NCBI GenBank assembly: GCA_029210625.1
Contig: JARGFU010000011.1
Location: 62,001 to 126,000, forward strand
Reading direction: 5' to 3'
DNA from: Deltaproteobacteria bacterium
Lineage (GTDB): Bacteria > Myxococcota > Myxococcia > SLRQ01
DNA: 64,000 bases
The position numbers and the translations under genes are program-made. The notes beneath the pieces were generated by a model. It saw only the letters and a program-made list of their open reading frames with translations. It searched no databases and was not told where the DNA came from. Below are positions 10,371 through 18,505 of this stretch, piece by piece (the first letter of the stretch is position 1; every line of letters begins with the position of its first letter).

Positions 10371-11216
10371 ATGACGGACCCCTACGAGATCGCACCCCGA
10401 CGTCTGCGCTTCGCCGACCCCCGGATCGAGCAACGCTATCGAGAGGACTCCCTCGAGCGGCTGCTGCCCTACGGGCGGGCCGCCTGGACGGCCGTCCCGG
10501 TGCTGGCCCTCTTCTTCGGCTTCTTCGACCACGCCTACTTCGGCGAGAACACCGGCACCGTGCGCGTCTTCCGGGCCGCGATCGTCCTCTTCGCCCTGGC
10601 CGTGCTCGGCGCGAGCTACCTGCCCGCCCTGGCCCGCTTCCGGATCTGGAGCAGCGCGCTCTTCACCGGCTCGATCGGCCTCTTCTGTACCGCGCTGGTC
10701 GCCCTCGACTCGCCCGATCACTTCTCCCCCTACTTCGTGGGGATGCTGACCGCCTTCGCCGGCGTCTTCTCCCTCCCCGGCGTGGGCACGAGCCGCAGCA
10801 CCGTCGGGCTGCTGGGGACCTTCGCCGTCTTCAACGGGGTGCTGCTGCCGGCCGGCGAGATCCCGCTCGAGCTGATGGTCGCCTACGACCTCTTCCTCGC
10901 GACCCTGATCTTCATCTTCTTCTTCGCCAGCTACCTGGTCGAGAGCGCCTACCGGCAGAGCTGGGCGCGGGCCCAGCAGCTGGAGGCCTCCCTCGCCGAG
11001 GTGCAGACCCTGAGCGGCCTGCTGCCCATCTGCTCGAGCTGCAAGCGCATCCGGGACGACCAGGGCTACTGGGAGCAGATCGAGAAGTACATCTCGTCGC
11101 GCTCGGGCGCCCGCTTCAGCCACAGCATCTGCGAGCCCTGCGCCCGGGAGCTCTACCCCTCCCTCTACCCCGACGAGCCCCCGGAGACCGCGGGGGACGA
11201 GCCCGGGGACGACTGA
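10371..11216 (+). CDS. Membrane protein with C-terminal four-cysteine tail
   Basis: A 281-residue protein. Residues about 40-200 are hydrophobic with roughly six membrane segments, reminiscent of MASE-type sensor modules. A short coiled segment (QQLEASLAEVQTL) follows, then a soluble tail with C221-x-x-C224 and C254-x-x-C257. The tail wording (LLPICSSCKRIRDDQGYWEQ, SHSICEPCARE) matches a small module often found at the end of bacterial signalling proteins with PAS, GGDEF or receiver domains. Here there is no recognisable enzymatic output, so the tail itself is probably the output or a metal-binding partner contact. GGGGGAAG precedes the start. Function unknown. Confidence 0.75.
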   Translation: MTDPYEIAPRRLRFADPRIEQRYREDSLERLLPYGRAAWTAVPVLALFFGFFDHAYFGENTGTVRVFRAAIVLFALAVLGASYLPALARFRIWSSALFTGSIGLFCTALVALDSPDHFSPYFVGMLTAFAGVFSLPGVGTSRSTVGLLGTFAVFNGVLLPAGEIPLELMVAYDLFLATLIFIFFFASYLVESAYRQSWARAQQLEASLAEVQTLSGLLPICSSCKRIRDDQGYWEQIEKYISSRSGARFSHSICEPCARELYPSLYPDEPPETAGDEPGDD

Positions 11217-11269
11217 CCCCCGGGGGGCGGGAACTGGCGCAGCAGCCTCGTGGGCGCCATGCTGGACCG

Positions 11270-12175
11270 ATGCGCCCGCTCCTCCCGCTCCTCCTCGCGC
11301 TGCTGGCCGCCGGTCCGGCGAGCCGCGGCCTGGCCCTCTCCGGCATCAGCGAGGGGGAGGCCCTGCCGGTGATGAAGCTGCGCGCACGCCAGGGCAAGCC
11401 GCGGCCCTACCTGGAGGCCGGGAAGGTCACCGCCTTCGTCTTCTTCCGGCCCGGGCAGGAGTTCTCGGTCGAGGGCCTGCGGGAGCTCGCCGGGATCCAG
11501 GAGCGCCTGAAGGAAGCGCCCGTGAGCTGGGTGGGCATCGTCTCGGACTGGTACCCGGCGGCGAAGGTCAGCGCGCTCGTGAAGGAGACCGGCTTTCAGG
11601 GCACGGTCCTGGTGGACGAAGGGGACCGGCTCTACGGCCGGCTGGGGGTCGCGGTCCACCCCACCACGGGGATCGCCGACGCCGCCGGCGTGCTGCGCGC
11701 CGCCCTCCCCTTCCGGAAGGTCAACTACGGGAACATCGTCGCGGCCCACCTGCGCCACACCCTCGGCGAGCTCGACGACGCCGGGCTGCAGGCCGCGCTC
11801 GAGCCGCCGAAGTCGGTGGAAGGCGGTGACACCGTGAAGGCCCGCCGCAACCTGAAGATGGGCGAGATGCTCTTCAAGATGAAGAAGCACGAGAAGGCCC
11901 TCGAGATCGCCCAGAAGAGCCTGGAGATCGATCCCGAGCTGGCCGAGGCCCACGGCCTGGCCGCGGCCATCCACGCCGCCAGCGGCGACTGCGCGAAGGC
12001 CACCGCCGCCGCGAAGCGGGCCCTGGAGCTGAAGGCCGACGAGGCCCGGGCCCTCGAGGCCAGCGCTGCCTGCGGCGAGGCGCCCGCCGACGCGCCCGTC
12101 GACGCGTCAGGGACAGCGGTCCCGGGCGGGGCCGAGGACCAGGTGGAGGCTGGAGCCCCACCCGCTGCGCGGTAG
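11270..12175 (+). CDS. Secreted thioredoxin-fold protein with TPR repeats
   Basis: A 301-residue exported protein from ATG 11270; the frame is open upstream but that portion is shadow of the membrane protein. The signal peptide is MRPLLPLLLALLAAGPASRG. Residues about 30-165 look like an AhpC/TlpA thioredoxin fold (VTAFVFFRPGQEFSVEGLRE, TVLVDEGDRLYGRLGV, HPTTGIADAAG) but lack the CxxC active site, so redox catalysis is unlikely. Residues about 190-280 contain two or three TPR units (KMKKHEKALEIAQKSLEIDP). It may be a periplasmic scaffold or assembly factor. Its last 69 bp overlap the convergent TPR lipoprotein gene. Confidence 0.75.
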   Translation: MRPLLPLLLALLAAGPASRGLALSGISEGEALPVMKLRARQGKPRPYLEAGKVTAFVFFRPGQEFSVEGLRELAGIQERLKEAPVSWVGIVSDWYPAAKVSALVKETGFQGTVLVDEGDRLYGRLGVAVHPTTGIADAAGVLRAALPFRKVNYGNIVAAHLRHTLGELDDAGLQAALEPPKSVEGGDTVKARRNLKMGEMLFKMKKHEKALEIAQKSLEIDPELAEAHGLAAAIHAASGDCAKATAAAKRALELKADEARALEASAACGEAPADAPVDASGTAVPGGAEDQVEAGAPPAAR

Positions 12176-13681
12176 CACCGTGGCGGCGGGCAGGTGCCGC
12201 CAGAGGGGGCTGCCATCCTCGGCCAGGGCGAGGAGGTGCACGCCGATCTCGGGCCGGGGCAGGTCGACCTCCCCGGCCGCGCCGGTGAGCACGCTGTAGG
12301 CGCTGCCCCCTTGCGGGGCGAAGAAGACCCGGACGCCCTCCCGGGGCCGGCCCGCGCCGTCCTCGACTCGCACGACCAGGCGGGCGGTGGGCGCGCGCCC
12401 CAGCTCCAGCTGCTGGGCGCCGGCCTCGACCTCCCGCCGGTGCTCGATCCAGCGCTCGCCGTCGAGGAGGACGAGGTCGTGGCGCCGGCCCGGCGTGAGG
12501 CCCGAGAGCTCGAAGAGCCCGCCCTCGCCGGCCTCGGCGGTGGCCGCCACCGTGTCGGCGCCGCGCGCGCCGAGGCGCTCGGCCAGCGCGGCCGGCCCCG
12601 CCTCGCAGGGTGAGGCGCCCTCGAAGAGCGGCCCCCCGAGGGCCAGGGCCATCACCCGCCCGCGCCGGGAGGGGGTCGCCCGCAGGGTGACGCGGCCCCG
12701 GATGCGCGTCGCGTCCGCCGGGGCGCGCTCGAGGGGCGGGAAGAGCACCGGCTCCAGGATCCGGTCGCAGCGATCCTCCCAGTCGCCCCAGGCCTCGCAG
12801 ACGCTCCGCGCCGAGCCGCCGTCCTCCTTCGCCGCCTGCAGGGCGAGGAGGAAGTGGGCGCGGGCCATCGCCTCGGCGGCCGCGTCGACCACGACCCGCG
12901 GGTTCCCCCCGAAGCCGCCCTCGGCGCGGATCAGCCAGACCAGGGCCAGGTTGGCGTGCACTCGCCGCTCGTACTCCGGGTTGCCCAGCCGCCGGGCCGC
13001 CACCGCGGCCTCGTCCCAGACCTCGATCGCGCGCTCGAGCTCCCCGGCCCAGAGGTGCATCCGGCCCTTGTTGTTCAGCGCCCTCCGCGCGCCGTGGAGG
13101 TCGCCCCCCGCGGCACAGTGCTCCGCCGCGCGGGCGTACCAGGCCGCGGCCAGGGTGAGCGCCTCCGGGCTGCTGAGCGATCCGCGATCGAAGAGGAGCC
13201 CGAGATCGTTGGCGGCCCGGCCGGCGAGGGCGAGGTCACCGTTCTTCAGGTGCTCCTCGAGGGCCGCCTCGTAGTCGCGCCGGGCCTCCTCCTCCCGCCC
13301 TACGTCCAGGAGGTGATCGGCGTGGCGGTGGAGCGCCCAGGCGGCGATCCGCGCCTCGCTGCGCTGCAGCGCCTCCTCGCGCACCCGCCGGAGGATCGCC
13401 CGGGCCTCCTCGGCCTGCGGGCCCCGGCGCAGCGCCTTGGCCCGCTCGAGCTCCGGGTGCAGCTCGTCCACCGGGACCTCGGGCACCGGCTCGGCGGGCC
13501 GCTCGGGGAGCACGGGCATCCCGTAGGCGGGCGGCTCGGGCTCGGGCTCGGTGGCCTCGACGACCGGCGCGGGCGGCGGCGCCTCGGGAGGCGGGGGCGC
13601 CGCGGGCGGCTCCGGCGCGGGGGGACGGGAGGCGCAGCCCGATAGGAAGAGGAACAGGACGACCCCGGCCTTCGTCTTCAT
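12107..13681 (-). CDS. TPR-containing lipoprotein
   Basis: A 524-residue lipoprotein from ATG 13681, chosen for the GAGAGGGGGAG ribosome site and the signal peptide MKTKAGVVLFLFLSGC with lipobox LSGC. A Pro/Glu-rich linker (residues about 20-75) leads to helical tetratricopeptide-like repeats (about 85-300), where units such as AAEHCAAGGDLHGARRALNN are visible. The C-terminal third is beta-rich with two Ig/carboxypeptidase-regulatory-like segments (RIRGRVTLRATPSRRGRVMA; ARLVVRVEDGAGRPREGVRV). It is probably anchored at the outer membrane and binds other envelope proteins. Its 3' end overlaps the convergent gene by 69 bp. No enzymatic motif seen. Confidence 0.8.
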   Translation of the reverse strand: MKTKAGVVLFLFLSGCASRPPAPEPPAAPPPPEAPPPAPVVEATEPEPEPPAYGMPVLPERPAEPVPEVPVDELHPELERAKALRRGPQAEEARAILRRVREEALQRSEARIAAWALHRHADHLLDVGREEEARRDYEAALEEHLKNGDLALAGRAANDLGLLFDRGSLSSPEALTLAAAWYARAAEHCAAGGDLHGARRALNNKGRMHLWAGELERAIEVWDEAAVAARRLGNPEYERRVHANLALVWLIRAEGGFGGNPRVVVDAAAEAMARAHFLLALQAAKEDGGSARSVCEAWGDWEDRCDRILEPVLFPPLERAPADATRIRGRVTLRATPSRRGRVMALALGGPLFEGASPCEAGPAALAERLGARGADTVAATAEAGEGGLFELSGLTPGRRHDLVLLDGERWIEHRREVEAGAQQLELGRAPTARLVVRVEDGAGRPREGVRVFFAPQGGSAYSVLTGAAGEVDLPRPEIGVHLLALAEDGSPLWRHLPAATVLPRSGWGSSLHLVLGPARDRCP

Positions 13682-13701
13682 CGCGCTCCCCCTCTCGCGC
13701 C

Positions 13702-14442
13702 CTAGGGATAGGGATAGGGCCGCTGGCCCGAGTAGTTCCCGCCCGGGGAGTAGTCGCAGACGATGGTGCTGGAGTAGGTCAGCCCGCTGCAGGTACCCCG
13801 GGCGCAGCCCACCCGCTCGGTGTTGCCCCAGACCACCTGGGTGTAGTGCCCGCAGACCTGGTTGGGAGCGCAGGTGTTGGTGACGATGTCGTAGTGGGCC
13901 TCCTCGGAGACCCAGGCCTGCACGGCGGCCACCCCGTTGGCGGTGCCGCTGGAGGCGTAGATGTTCTCGCCCACGTAGCCGGGGTAGGTGTCGCTGCGGC
14001 CGGCGTTGTGGTCGAGGAGGCCGGTCGGCACCTCGTTGTCGGTGCAGGTCGCGATCCACGCCGCGGCGATCGCCACCAGGTCGTCGTCCCAGACGAGGTG
14101 CGGCACCCCCACCACGTCCCGGGCGTCGTTGTGGGCCTGGAGGATCCCCGCCAGCTCCGGCGGCTCGGTCGGCGTGGTTCCGCCGTCGCTCGTCCCCCCG
14201 TCGTCGGCCCCGCCGTCGGTCGCGCCGCCATCCGTCGCGCCGCCGTCCGTCGCTCCACCGTCGGTCACGCCGCCGTCCGTGCCGCCCCCGTCGGTGGCGC
14301 CGCCGTCCTCACCCCCGGCGTCGGCTCCGCCCCCGTCCTCGGTGGCCCCGTCGGGGCTCCCGCCGTCGTCACCGGGATCGTCCTCGGCGCCGCACGCCAG
14401 GATCAGCAGGAGGGGGAGGACGAGGAGGACCGGTGCACGCAT
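13702..14442 (-). CDS. CAP/SCP-domain lipoprotein with DGG-rich linker
   Basis: A 246-residue lipoprotein from ATG 14442. The signal peptide ends in lipobox ILAC. Residues about 20-95 are an Asp/Gly/Ala-Thr linker built from GATDG-like units. Residues about 100-246 are a CAP (SCP/PR-1) domain: AHNDARDVVGVPHLVWDDDL, then CGHYTQVVW and CDYSPGGNYSGQRPYPYP, which are the family signatures, with cysteines placed for disulfides. Bacterial CAP proteins are extracellular, and their activity is uncertain (lipid binding or proteolysis have been proposed for relatives). It is divergent from the MopE-like lipoprotein gene, which also has a DGG linker. It lies 20 bp ahead of the TPR lipoprotein gene and is probably co-transcribed. 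Confidence 0.88.
   Translation of the reverse strand: MRAPVLLVLPLLLILACGAEDDPGDDGGSPDGATEDGGGADAGGEDGGATDGGGTDGGVTDGGATDGGATDGGATDGGADDGGTSDGGTTPTEPPELAGILQAHNDARDVVGVPHLVWDDDLVAIAAAWIATCTDNEVPTGLLDHNAGRSDTYPGYVGENIYASSGTANGVAAVQAWVSEEAHYDIVTNTCAPNQVCGHYTQVVWGNTERVGCARGTCSGLTYSSTIVCDYSPGGNYSGQRPYPYP
14180..14345. repeat. GC-rich minisatellite coding for Asp/Gly/Ala/Thr linker
   Basis: Imperfect 15-bp units (about CCGTCGGTCGCGCCG on the plus strand) repeat in tandem inside the CAP lipoprotein gene and encode GATDG-like pentapeptides. A looser version occurs in the neighbouring gene at about 14600-14695. Because units are multiples of three, slippage would change linker length without a frameshift. 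Confidence 0.7.
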
Positions 14443-14492
14443 TTTCCCATGATCCTGTGCCTGCCGGTGGCGACGCAAGCGCCGTCCTGGCA

Positions 14493-14498
14493 TAGACT
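14493..14498 (+). promoter_or_regulatory. Candidate -10 element (TAGACT)
   Basis: TAGACT sits 28 bp ahead of the ATG at 14527, in the 84-bp divergent region between the CAP and MopE-like genes. An AAGGAGG ribosome site (14516-14522) follows. No clear -35 box is visible. Confidence 0.4.
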
Positions 14499-14526
14499 CG
14501 CGCCCGAACTCGCCCAAGGAGGCCCC

Positions 14527-15585
14527 ATGCTTCGCAAGTCCGGTTTCGTTATCGTCTGCGCCCTGCTCCTCACCGCCTGCCCCTCCGACCCCGACGACGG
14601 GGACGGCGGCACCAGCGACGGGGGCGTCACCGACGGCGGCGGCACCACCGACGGCGGCGGGACCGATGGCGGCGGCAGCGACGGCGGCGTCACCGGCTGC
14701 GGCACCGTGACCTTCTTCGGCGAGTGCGACGGCAACCTCCTGCGCTACTGCGGTGAGGACCTGAATGGCAACGAGGAGCTGGTGGAGATCGACTGCACCG
14801 GCGCCAGCCTCACCTGCAGCCGGATCAGCGACGACTGGGGCTACGACTGCGCCCAGACCAGCGGCGCGGTCTGCACCTACGACGACCCGGACTACGGCTA
14901 CACCTACAACCTCTGCGCTGGCACCGACGCCGGCTGCGTCGAGAACGCCACCACCGCGGTCTGCACCGACAACGTGGGCGTCTGCGTCGACACCGACATC
15001 GGCAACTGCTGGGCCAACAGCCTGGTGCAGGACTGCTACGCCGGTCAGGCCTGGCTCTACGACTGCGCGGCCGACGGCCTGATCTGCAGCAACAGCGACT
15101 GCGTCGCCCCGGTGGCCGAGACCTGCAACGGCATCGACGACGACGGCGACGGCTCCACCGACGAGGACTTCGCCGCTGGCGGCACCGTCACCTACACCGG
15201 CCTCGACGGCACCACCGGCCTGGTGCTCACCGACGCCTGCGGCGCCGGCATCTGCGTGGGTGGCTTCGTGGAGTGCGACGCCTCGGGCGGCCTCACCTGC
15301 TCCACCGCCGCGACCGCGACCACCGACATCTGCAACGCCCTCGACGACGACTGCGATGGTCAAACCGACGAGGACTACGGCGCCGGCGGCACCATCAGCT
15401 TCACCGACCTCGACGGCACCACCGGCCTCACCCTCGGCCAGAGCTGCGGCACCGGCCTCTGCGTGGGTGGCACCGTGCAGTGCGACGCCTCGGGCGGCCT
15501 CGAGTGTCCGAGCCACGCCGCGGCCATCACCGAGATCCCGTCCAACACCGTCGACGACGACTGCGACGGCCAGACCGACGAGTAG
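14527..15585 (+). CDS. MopE-like metal-binding-motif lipoprotein
   Basis: A 352-residue lipoprotein. AAGGAGG lies just before ATG 14527; the signal peptide MLRKSGFVIVCALLLTAC ends in lipobox LTAC. A DGG/TDGG linker (about residues 20-55) is followed by a cysteine-rich domain (about 57-200) and then three MopE-type repeats. Each carries an acidic motif: CNGIDDDGDGSTDEDF, CNALDDDCDGQTDEDY and a final VDDDCDGQTDE at the C-terminus. The repeats alternate with GLDGTTGL and CGAGICVGGFVECDASGG units. This Asp-rich motif is annotated as putative metal binding and resembles calcium-binding loops. The protein is probably displayed on the cell surface and disulfide-stabilised. No enzyme domain is seen. 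Confidence 0.85.
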   Translation: MLRKSGFVIVCALLLTACPSDPDDGDGGTSDGGVTDGGGTTDGGGTDGGGSDGGVTGCGTVTFFGECDGNLLRYCGEDLNGNEELVEIDCTGASLTCSRISDDWGYDCAQTSGAVCTYDDPDYGYTYNLCAGTDAGCVENATTAVCTDNVGVCVDTDIGNCWANSLVQDCYAGQAWLYDCAADGLICSNSDCVAPVAETCNGIDDDGDGSTDEDFAAGGTVTYTGLDGTTGLVLTDACGAGICVGGFVECDASGGLTCSTAATATTDICNALDDDCDGQTDEDYGAGGTISFTDLDGTTGLTLGQSCGTGLCVGGTVQCDASGGLECPSHAAAITEIPSNTVDDDCDGQTDE

Positions 15586-15605
15586 AGCGGATCGGGCGCG
15601 GGCGA

Positions 15606-15628
15606 GGGGCGCCGGGTTCCGGCGCCCC
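15606..15628. terminator. Hairpin between convergent genes
   Basis: GGGGCGCCGG-GTT-CCGGCGCCCC is a perfect 10-bp stem with a 3-nt loop in the 48-bp gap between the convergent MopE-like and AAA ATPase genes. It could end transcription in both directions, but there is no T-run on either side, so efficiency is uncertain. Confidence 0.55.
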
Positions 15629-15633
15629 GGCCC

Positions 15634-17049
15634 TCAGAACCTCACGAAGTAGTTGGCGACCACCCGGTCGAGCAGCTCCCTCGTGAGGACCGGCGCGACG
15701 CCCCGGTAGGCACAGAGATCCCGCACCTGCGCCAGCAGGTCGCGGGGCTCGCAGGCGTTGAAGGGCCGCTGCTCGGCGACGTAGTGCTTCTCGACGAGGT
15801 ACTCGAGCATCGCCGGATCCAGGGGCACCCCCTGCTTCTTGCACTCGGCCTCGAAGATGCGGCCGAAGAGCACCCGGTCCGGCTGGGTGACCTCGAGCTT
15901 GTAGCGGACCCGCCGCAGGAAGGCGCGGTCGACGAGCTGGGCCGGATCGAGGTTGGTCGAGAAGACCACGAAGACGTCGAAGGGCACCTGCAGCTTCTTG
16001 CCGGTGTGCATGGTGAGGAAGTCGAACTCGCTCTCCAGGGGCACGATCCAGCGGTTGAGCAGGTCCTTGGGCTCCACCTTCTGCCGGCCGAAGTCGTCGA
16101 TGAGGAGCATCCCGCAGTTCGCTTTGAGCTGGAACGGGGCCTCGTAGTACTTCACCTGCGGGGAGTAGGCGAGCTCGAGGTCCTCGAGGGTGAGCTCGCC
16201 GCCGACGGTGATCATCGGCCGCCGGCAGCGCACCCAGCGCTCGTCGAGGGGCTCCTCGCTCTCGACCTCCACCCGCTTGTGGACGGTCTCGTCGAAGACC
16301 TTCACCACGAAGTCGTCGACGATCAGCGCGTGGGGGATGAAGATGTCGCCGCCGAAGCAGTCGGTCATCCGCTGGCAGATGGCGGTCTTGCCGTTGCCCG
16401 GCTCGCCGTAGAAGAAGAGCGCCTTGCCGCTGTTCATCGCCGGCCCGATGGCGGCGTAGACCTCGTCGGGGACCACCAGGTCGCCGAAGTGGGGCTCGAT
16501 GTCCTCCTTCCGGAGGCCGCTGCCCCGGATGGTCTGGGCCGCGACCGCCTGCAGGTAGTAGCGGTAGGGCACCGGCGCGGGGCCGACGTAGCGGTCGCGC
16601 TCCATCGAGAGGCCGCAGACCTTGTGGCCGTCCTCGGTCATCGTGAAGATCATCGAGCTGCGGCCGATGCCCGCCCCGCCCGAGCCGCGGATGTCCACCA
16701 GCTGCTGGCGGCGCAGGCGCTCCATGATCTCCTCGATGATCGAGGAGGGCAGGTGGGTGCGCCGGGCGATCTCCGAGCCCTTCAGGTCGCCGGCCTGGAA
16801 GAGGTGCTTGAGGCAGAGCTCCTCGAGGTAGGAGTGGGAGAGCCCGGTGGCCTGCACGTTGCGCGGCGGCGCCGGCAGGAAGGCCGGCTCGTTCGCCTGC
16901 CGCGGCCGCATCACCGGCTTGAGCTCGGGCGGGGGCGGGGGCGGCGCGCCCCTTTCGGCCGCCTGCTCGGGAGGCTGCGGCTCCTCGAAGTCGATGGGCT
17001 CCATCCCGATCAGGGTGCTGCCGACGTCTCCGGGGTTCCCGTTGCTCAT
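15634..17049 (-). CDS. AAA-type ATPase with N-terminal winged-helix-like region
   Basis: A 471-residue cytoplasmic ATPase. A Pro-rich lead (about 25-65) is followed by a winged-helix-like region (about 70-145: LKGSEIARRTHLPSSIIEEI) and a P-loop domain. Walker A is GEPGNGKT (215-222), Walker B is MLLIDDFGRQ (about 318), and VVFSTNLDPAQLVDRAFLRR (about 365) contains the sensor-1 Asn and arginine-finger region. This combination occurs in uncharacterised ATPases of several phyla, sometimes near pilus or secretion genes. The start overlaps the kinase stop (ATGA at 17046-17049), so the ATPase is probably co-translated with, and possibly phosphorylated by, that kinase. The target is unknown. Confidence 0.82.
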   Translation of the reverse strand: MSNGNPGDVGSTLIGMEPIDFEEPQPPEQAAERGAPPPPPPELKPVMRPRQANEPAFLPAPPRNVQATGLSHSYLEELCLKHLFQAGDLKGSEIARRTHLPSSIIEEIMERLRRQQLVDIRGSGGAGIGRSSMIFTMTEDGHKVCGLSMERDRYVGPAPVPYRYYLQAVAAQTIRGSGLRKEDIEPHFGDLVVPDEVYAAIGPAMNSGKALFFYGEPGNGKTAICQRMTDCFGGDIFIPHALIVDDFVVKVFDETVHKRVEVESEEPLDERWVRCRRPMITVGGELTLEDLELAYSPQVKYYEAPFQLKANCGMLLIDDFGRQKVEPKDLLNRWIVPLESEFDFLTMHTGKKLQVPFDVFVVFSTNLDPAQLVDRAFLRRVRYKLEVTQPDRVLFGRIFEAECKKQGVPLDPAMLEYLVEKHYVAEQRPFNACEPRDLLAQVRDLCAYRGVAPVLTRELLDRVVANYFVRF

Positions 17050-18467
17050 GACTCGCTCTCCTCCTCGTGGCTCGCGCCTGGCTTCAGTTTGCCGTGGAGG
17101 ACGTCCACCTCGGGCACCGACGAGAGGTCCGTCAGGAGGCCCTCCACGGCGACGGCGACGTGCTCCCTGGCCCCGGGACGATAGCGGATCCGCAGGACCT
17201 CTTCGATGGTGTCGGGCGCCCCCGCCCAGCCGGCGCTCGCGGCCGGGCCCGAGCCCAGCAGGCGCAGGATCTCGTCCCAGTCCGAGAGCCGCTCCCCGGG
17301 GTCCTTGCGCAGCGCGCCGCGGATGAAGCGGACCAGGGGCTCGGGCAGCTGGGGCCGCAGGGCCTGGGGATCGGGCGCCTCGGTGCGCACGTGGGCCCGG
17401 AGCATCTCCACCGGTGTCGCGGCCTCGAAGAGGGGCCGCCCGACGAGCAGCTCGAAGGCGATGACGCCCAGGGCATAGATGTCCACCCGCCCGTCGGTGG
17501 GCTGCCCCCGCGCCGTCTCCGGGGCGATGTAGCGCGGCGTTCCGTCCACCGTGCGCGGGCCCGACTCGTCCTCGTCCTCGATGGGCAGGGCGAGGCCGAA
17601 GTCCATCAGCTTCACGAGGCCCCGCTCGTCGATCGAGACGTTGGCCGGCTTCACGTCGCGGTGGGCGAAGCCCTGCTGGTGGGCGTAGGCCAGGGCCTGA
17701 GCCATCTGGGAGAGGATCCGCGCGGCCCGGGCGGGCTCGAGGGCCTCCCCGGCGTCCACCAGCTCGGCGAGGCCGGCGCCGGGCAGCTCCTCCATGACCA
17801 GGTAGTAGGTGCCGTAGGCCGAGCCGGTGTCGTAGATCTGCACGATGTTCGGGTGGGTGAGGCCGGCGACGGTGCGCGCCTCCTCCAGGAAGCGATCCCG
17901 GAAGCGCGCCTGGTGGACCAGGGAGTGGGCGAGGACCTTCACCGCCACCGTCCGGCCGAGGCCGGGGTGGAGCGCCCGGAAGACCTGCCCGGTGGTCCCC
18001 TCCCCCAGCTTCGAGAGGATCCGGTACTTGCCCACCCGATCGATGCCCCCGCTCTGCTCCAGGCGCTGACCGAGGATGCGGGTGAGGAAGCCGGCGACCT
18101 TCGGGTGCTCGTCGAGGAGCTCCTGCACGGTCGCCCGATCGAAGACGTAGGTGCGCACCGGCTGCTCGCCGGCCCGGACGTCGGCCCGGCGCGGCTCGCC
18201 GGAGAGCAGCGCCATCTCGCCCACCAGGTCGCCCGGCCCCAGCCGGAAGACCGTCGGGTGCCCGCCCTCTCCCCGGAAGAGCACCTCGAGCTCGCCCTCC
18301 CGCACGACGTGCATGTTCTCGCCCGGGTCACCCTCCCGCATGAGGAAGGTGCCGGGCTCGAAGGAGGCCTCGGCGGCCGCGGTGGCGAGCCGCTCGAGCG
18401 CCTCGGCGCTCAAGGTCTCGAAGCCCTGGACGGTGGCGAGGAAGGAGGCGATCTCGGGCGCGGACAT
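17046..18467 (-). CDS. Ser/Thr protein kinase with cyclic-nucleotide-binding domain
   Basis: A 473-residue cytoplasmic kinase. Residues about 12-130 form a cNMP-binding fold (FLMREGDPGENMHVVREGEL; GEMALLSGEPRRADVRA as phosphate-binding cassette). Residues about 148-400 form a Hanks-type kinase: glycine loop GEGTTGQV, ATP lysine K177 (AVKVLA), catalytic HRDVKPANV (269-277), DFG (289-291) and APE in the activation segment (near 314). All key catalytic residues are present. The N-terminal sensor placement suggests activation by cAMP or cGMP, similar in logic to eukaryotic PKG, though here both parts are bacterial families. No transmembrane segment is visible. It is divergent from the lipoprotein hydrolase gene by 38 bp. 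Confidence 0.92.
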   Translation of the reverse strand: MSAPEIASFLATVQGFETLSAEALERLATAAAEASFEPGTFLMREGDPGENMHVVREGELEVLFRGEGGHPTVFRLGPGDLVGEMALLSGEPRRADVRAGEQPVRTYVFDRATVQELLDEHPKVAGFLTRILGQRLEQSGGIDRVGKYRILSKLGEGTTGQVFRALHPGLGRTVAVKVLAHSLVHQARFRDRFLEEARTVAGLTHPNIVQIYDTGSAYGTYYLVMEELPGAGLAELVDAGEALEPARAARILSQMAQALAYAHQQGFAHRDVKPANVSIDERGLVKLMDFGLALPIEDEDESGPRTVDGTPRYIAPETARGQPTDGRVDIYALGVIAFELLVGRPLFEAATPVEMLRAHVRTEAPDPQALRPQLPEPLVRFIRGALRKDPGERLSDWDEILRLLGSGPAASAGWAGAPDTIEEVLRIRYRPGAREHVAVAVEGLLTDLSSVPEVDVLHGKLKPGASHEEESES

Positions 18468-18490
18468 TCCCGGAACGATACCCTATCTCG

Positions 18491-18496
18491 TAGACT
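18491..18496 (+). promoter_or_regulatory. Candidate -10 element very close to the start codon
   Basis: TAGACT lies only 9 bp before the ATG at 18506, with no ribosome site between. If used, the mRNA would begin within about 3 nt of the ATG, that is, near-leaderless. Confidence 0.4.
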
Positions 18497-18505
18497 GCCG
18501 ACCCG

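Noticed and set aside
8348-10372. Very long minus-strand open frame continuing upstream of the PLP gene (starting near 10372)
   Set aside because: It is antisense to the CoA-transferase gene, has the His/Gly/Ala/Val-rich composition of a GC-driven shadow frame, and the true PLP gene starts at 8347.
14180-14345. CRISPR-like array
   Set aside because: The repeats are short, tandem, in frame with a lipoprotein gene, and have no unique spacers.
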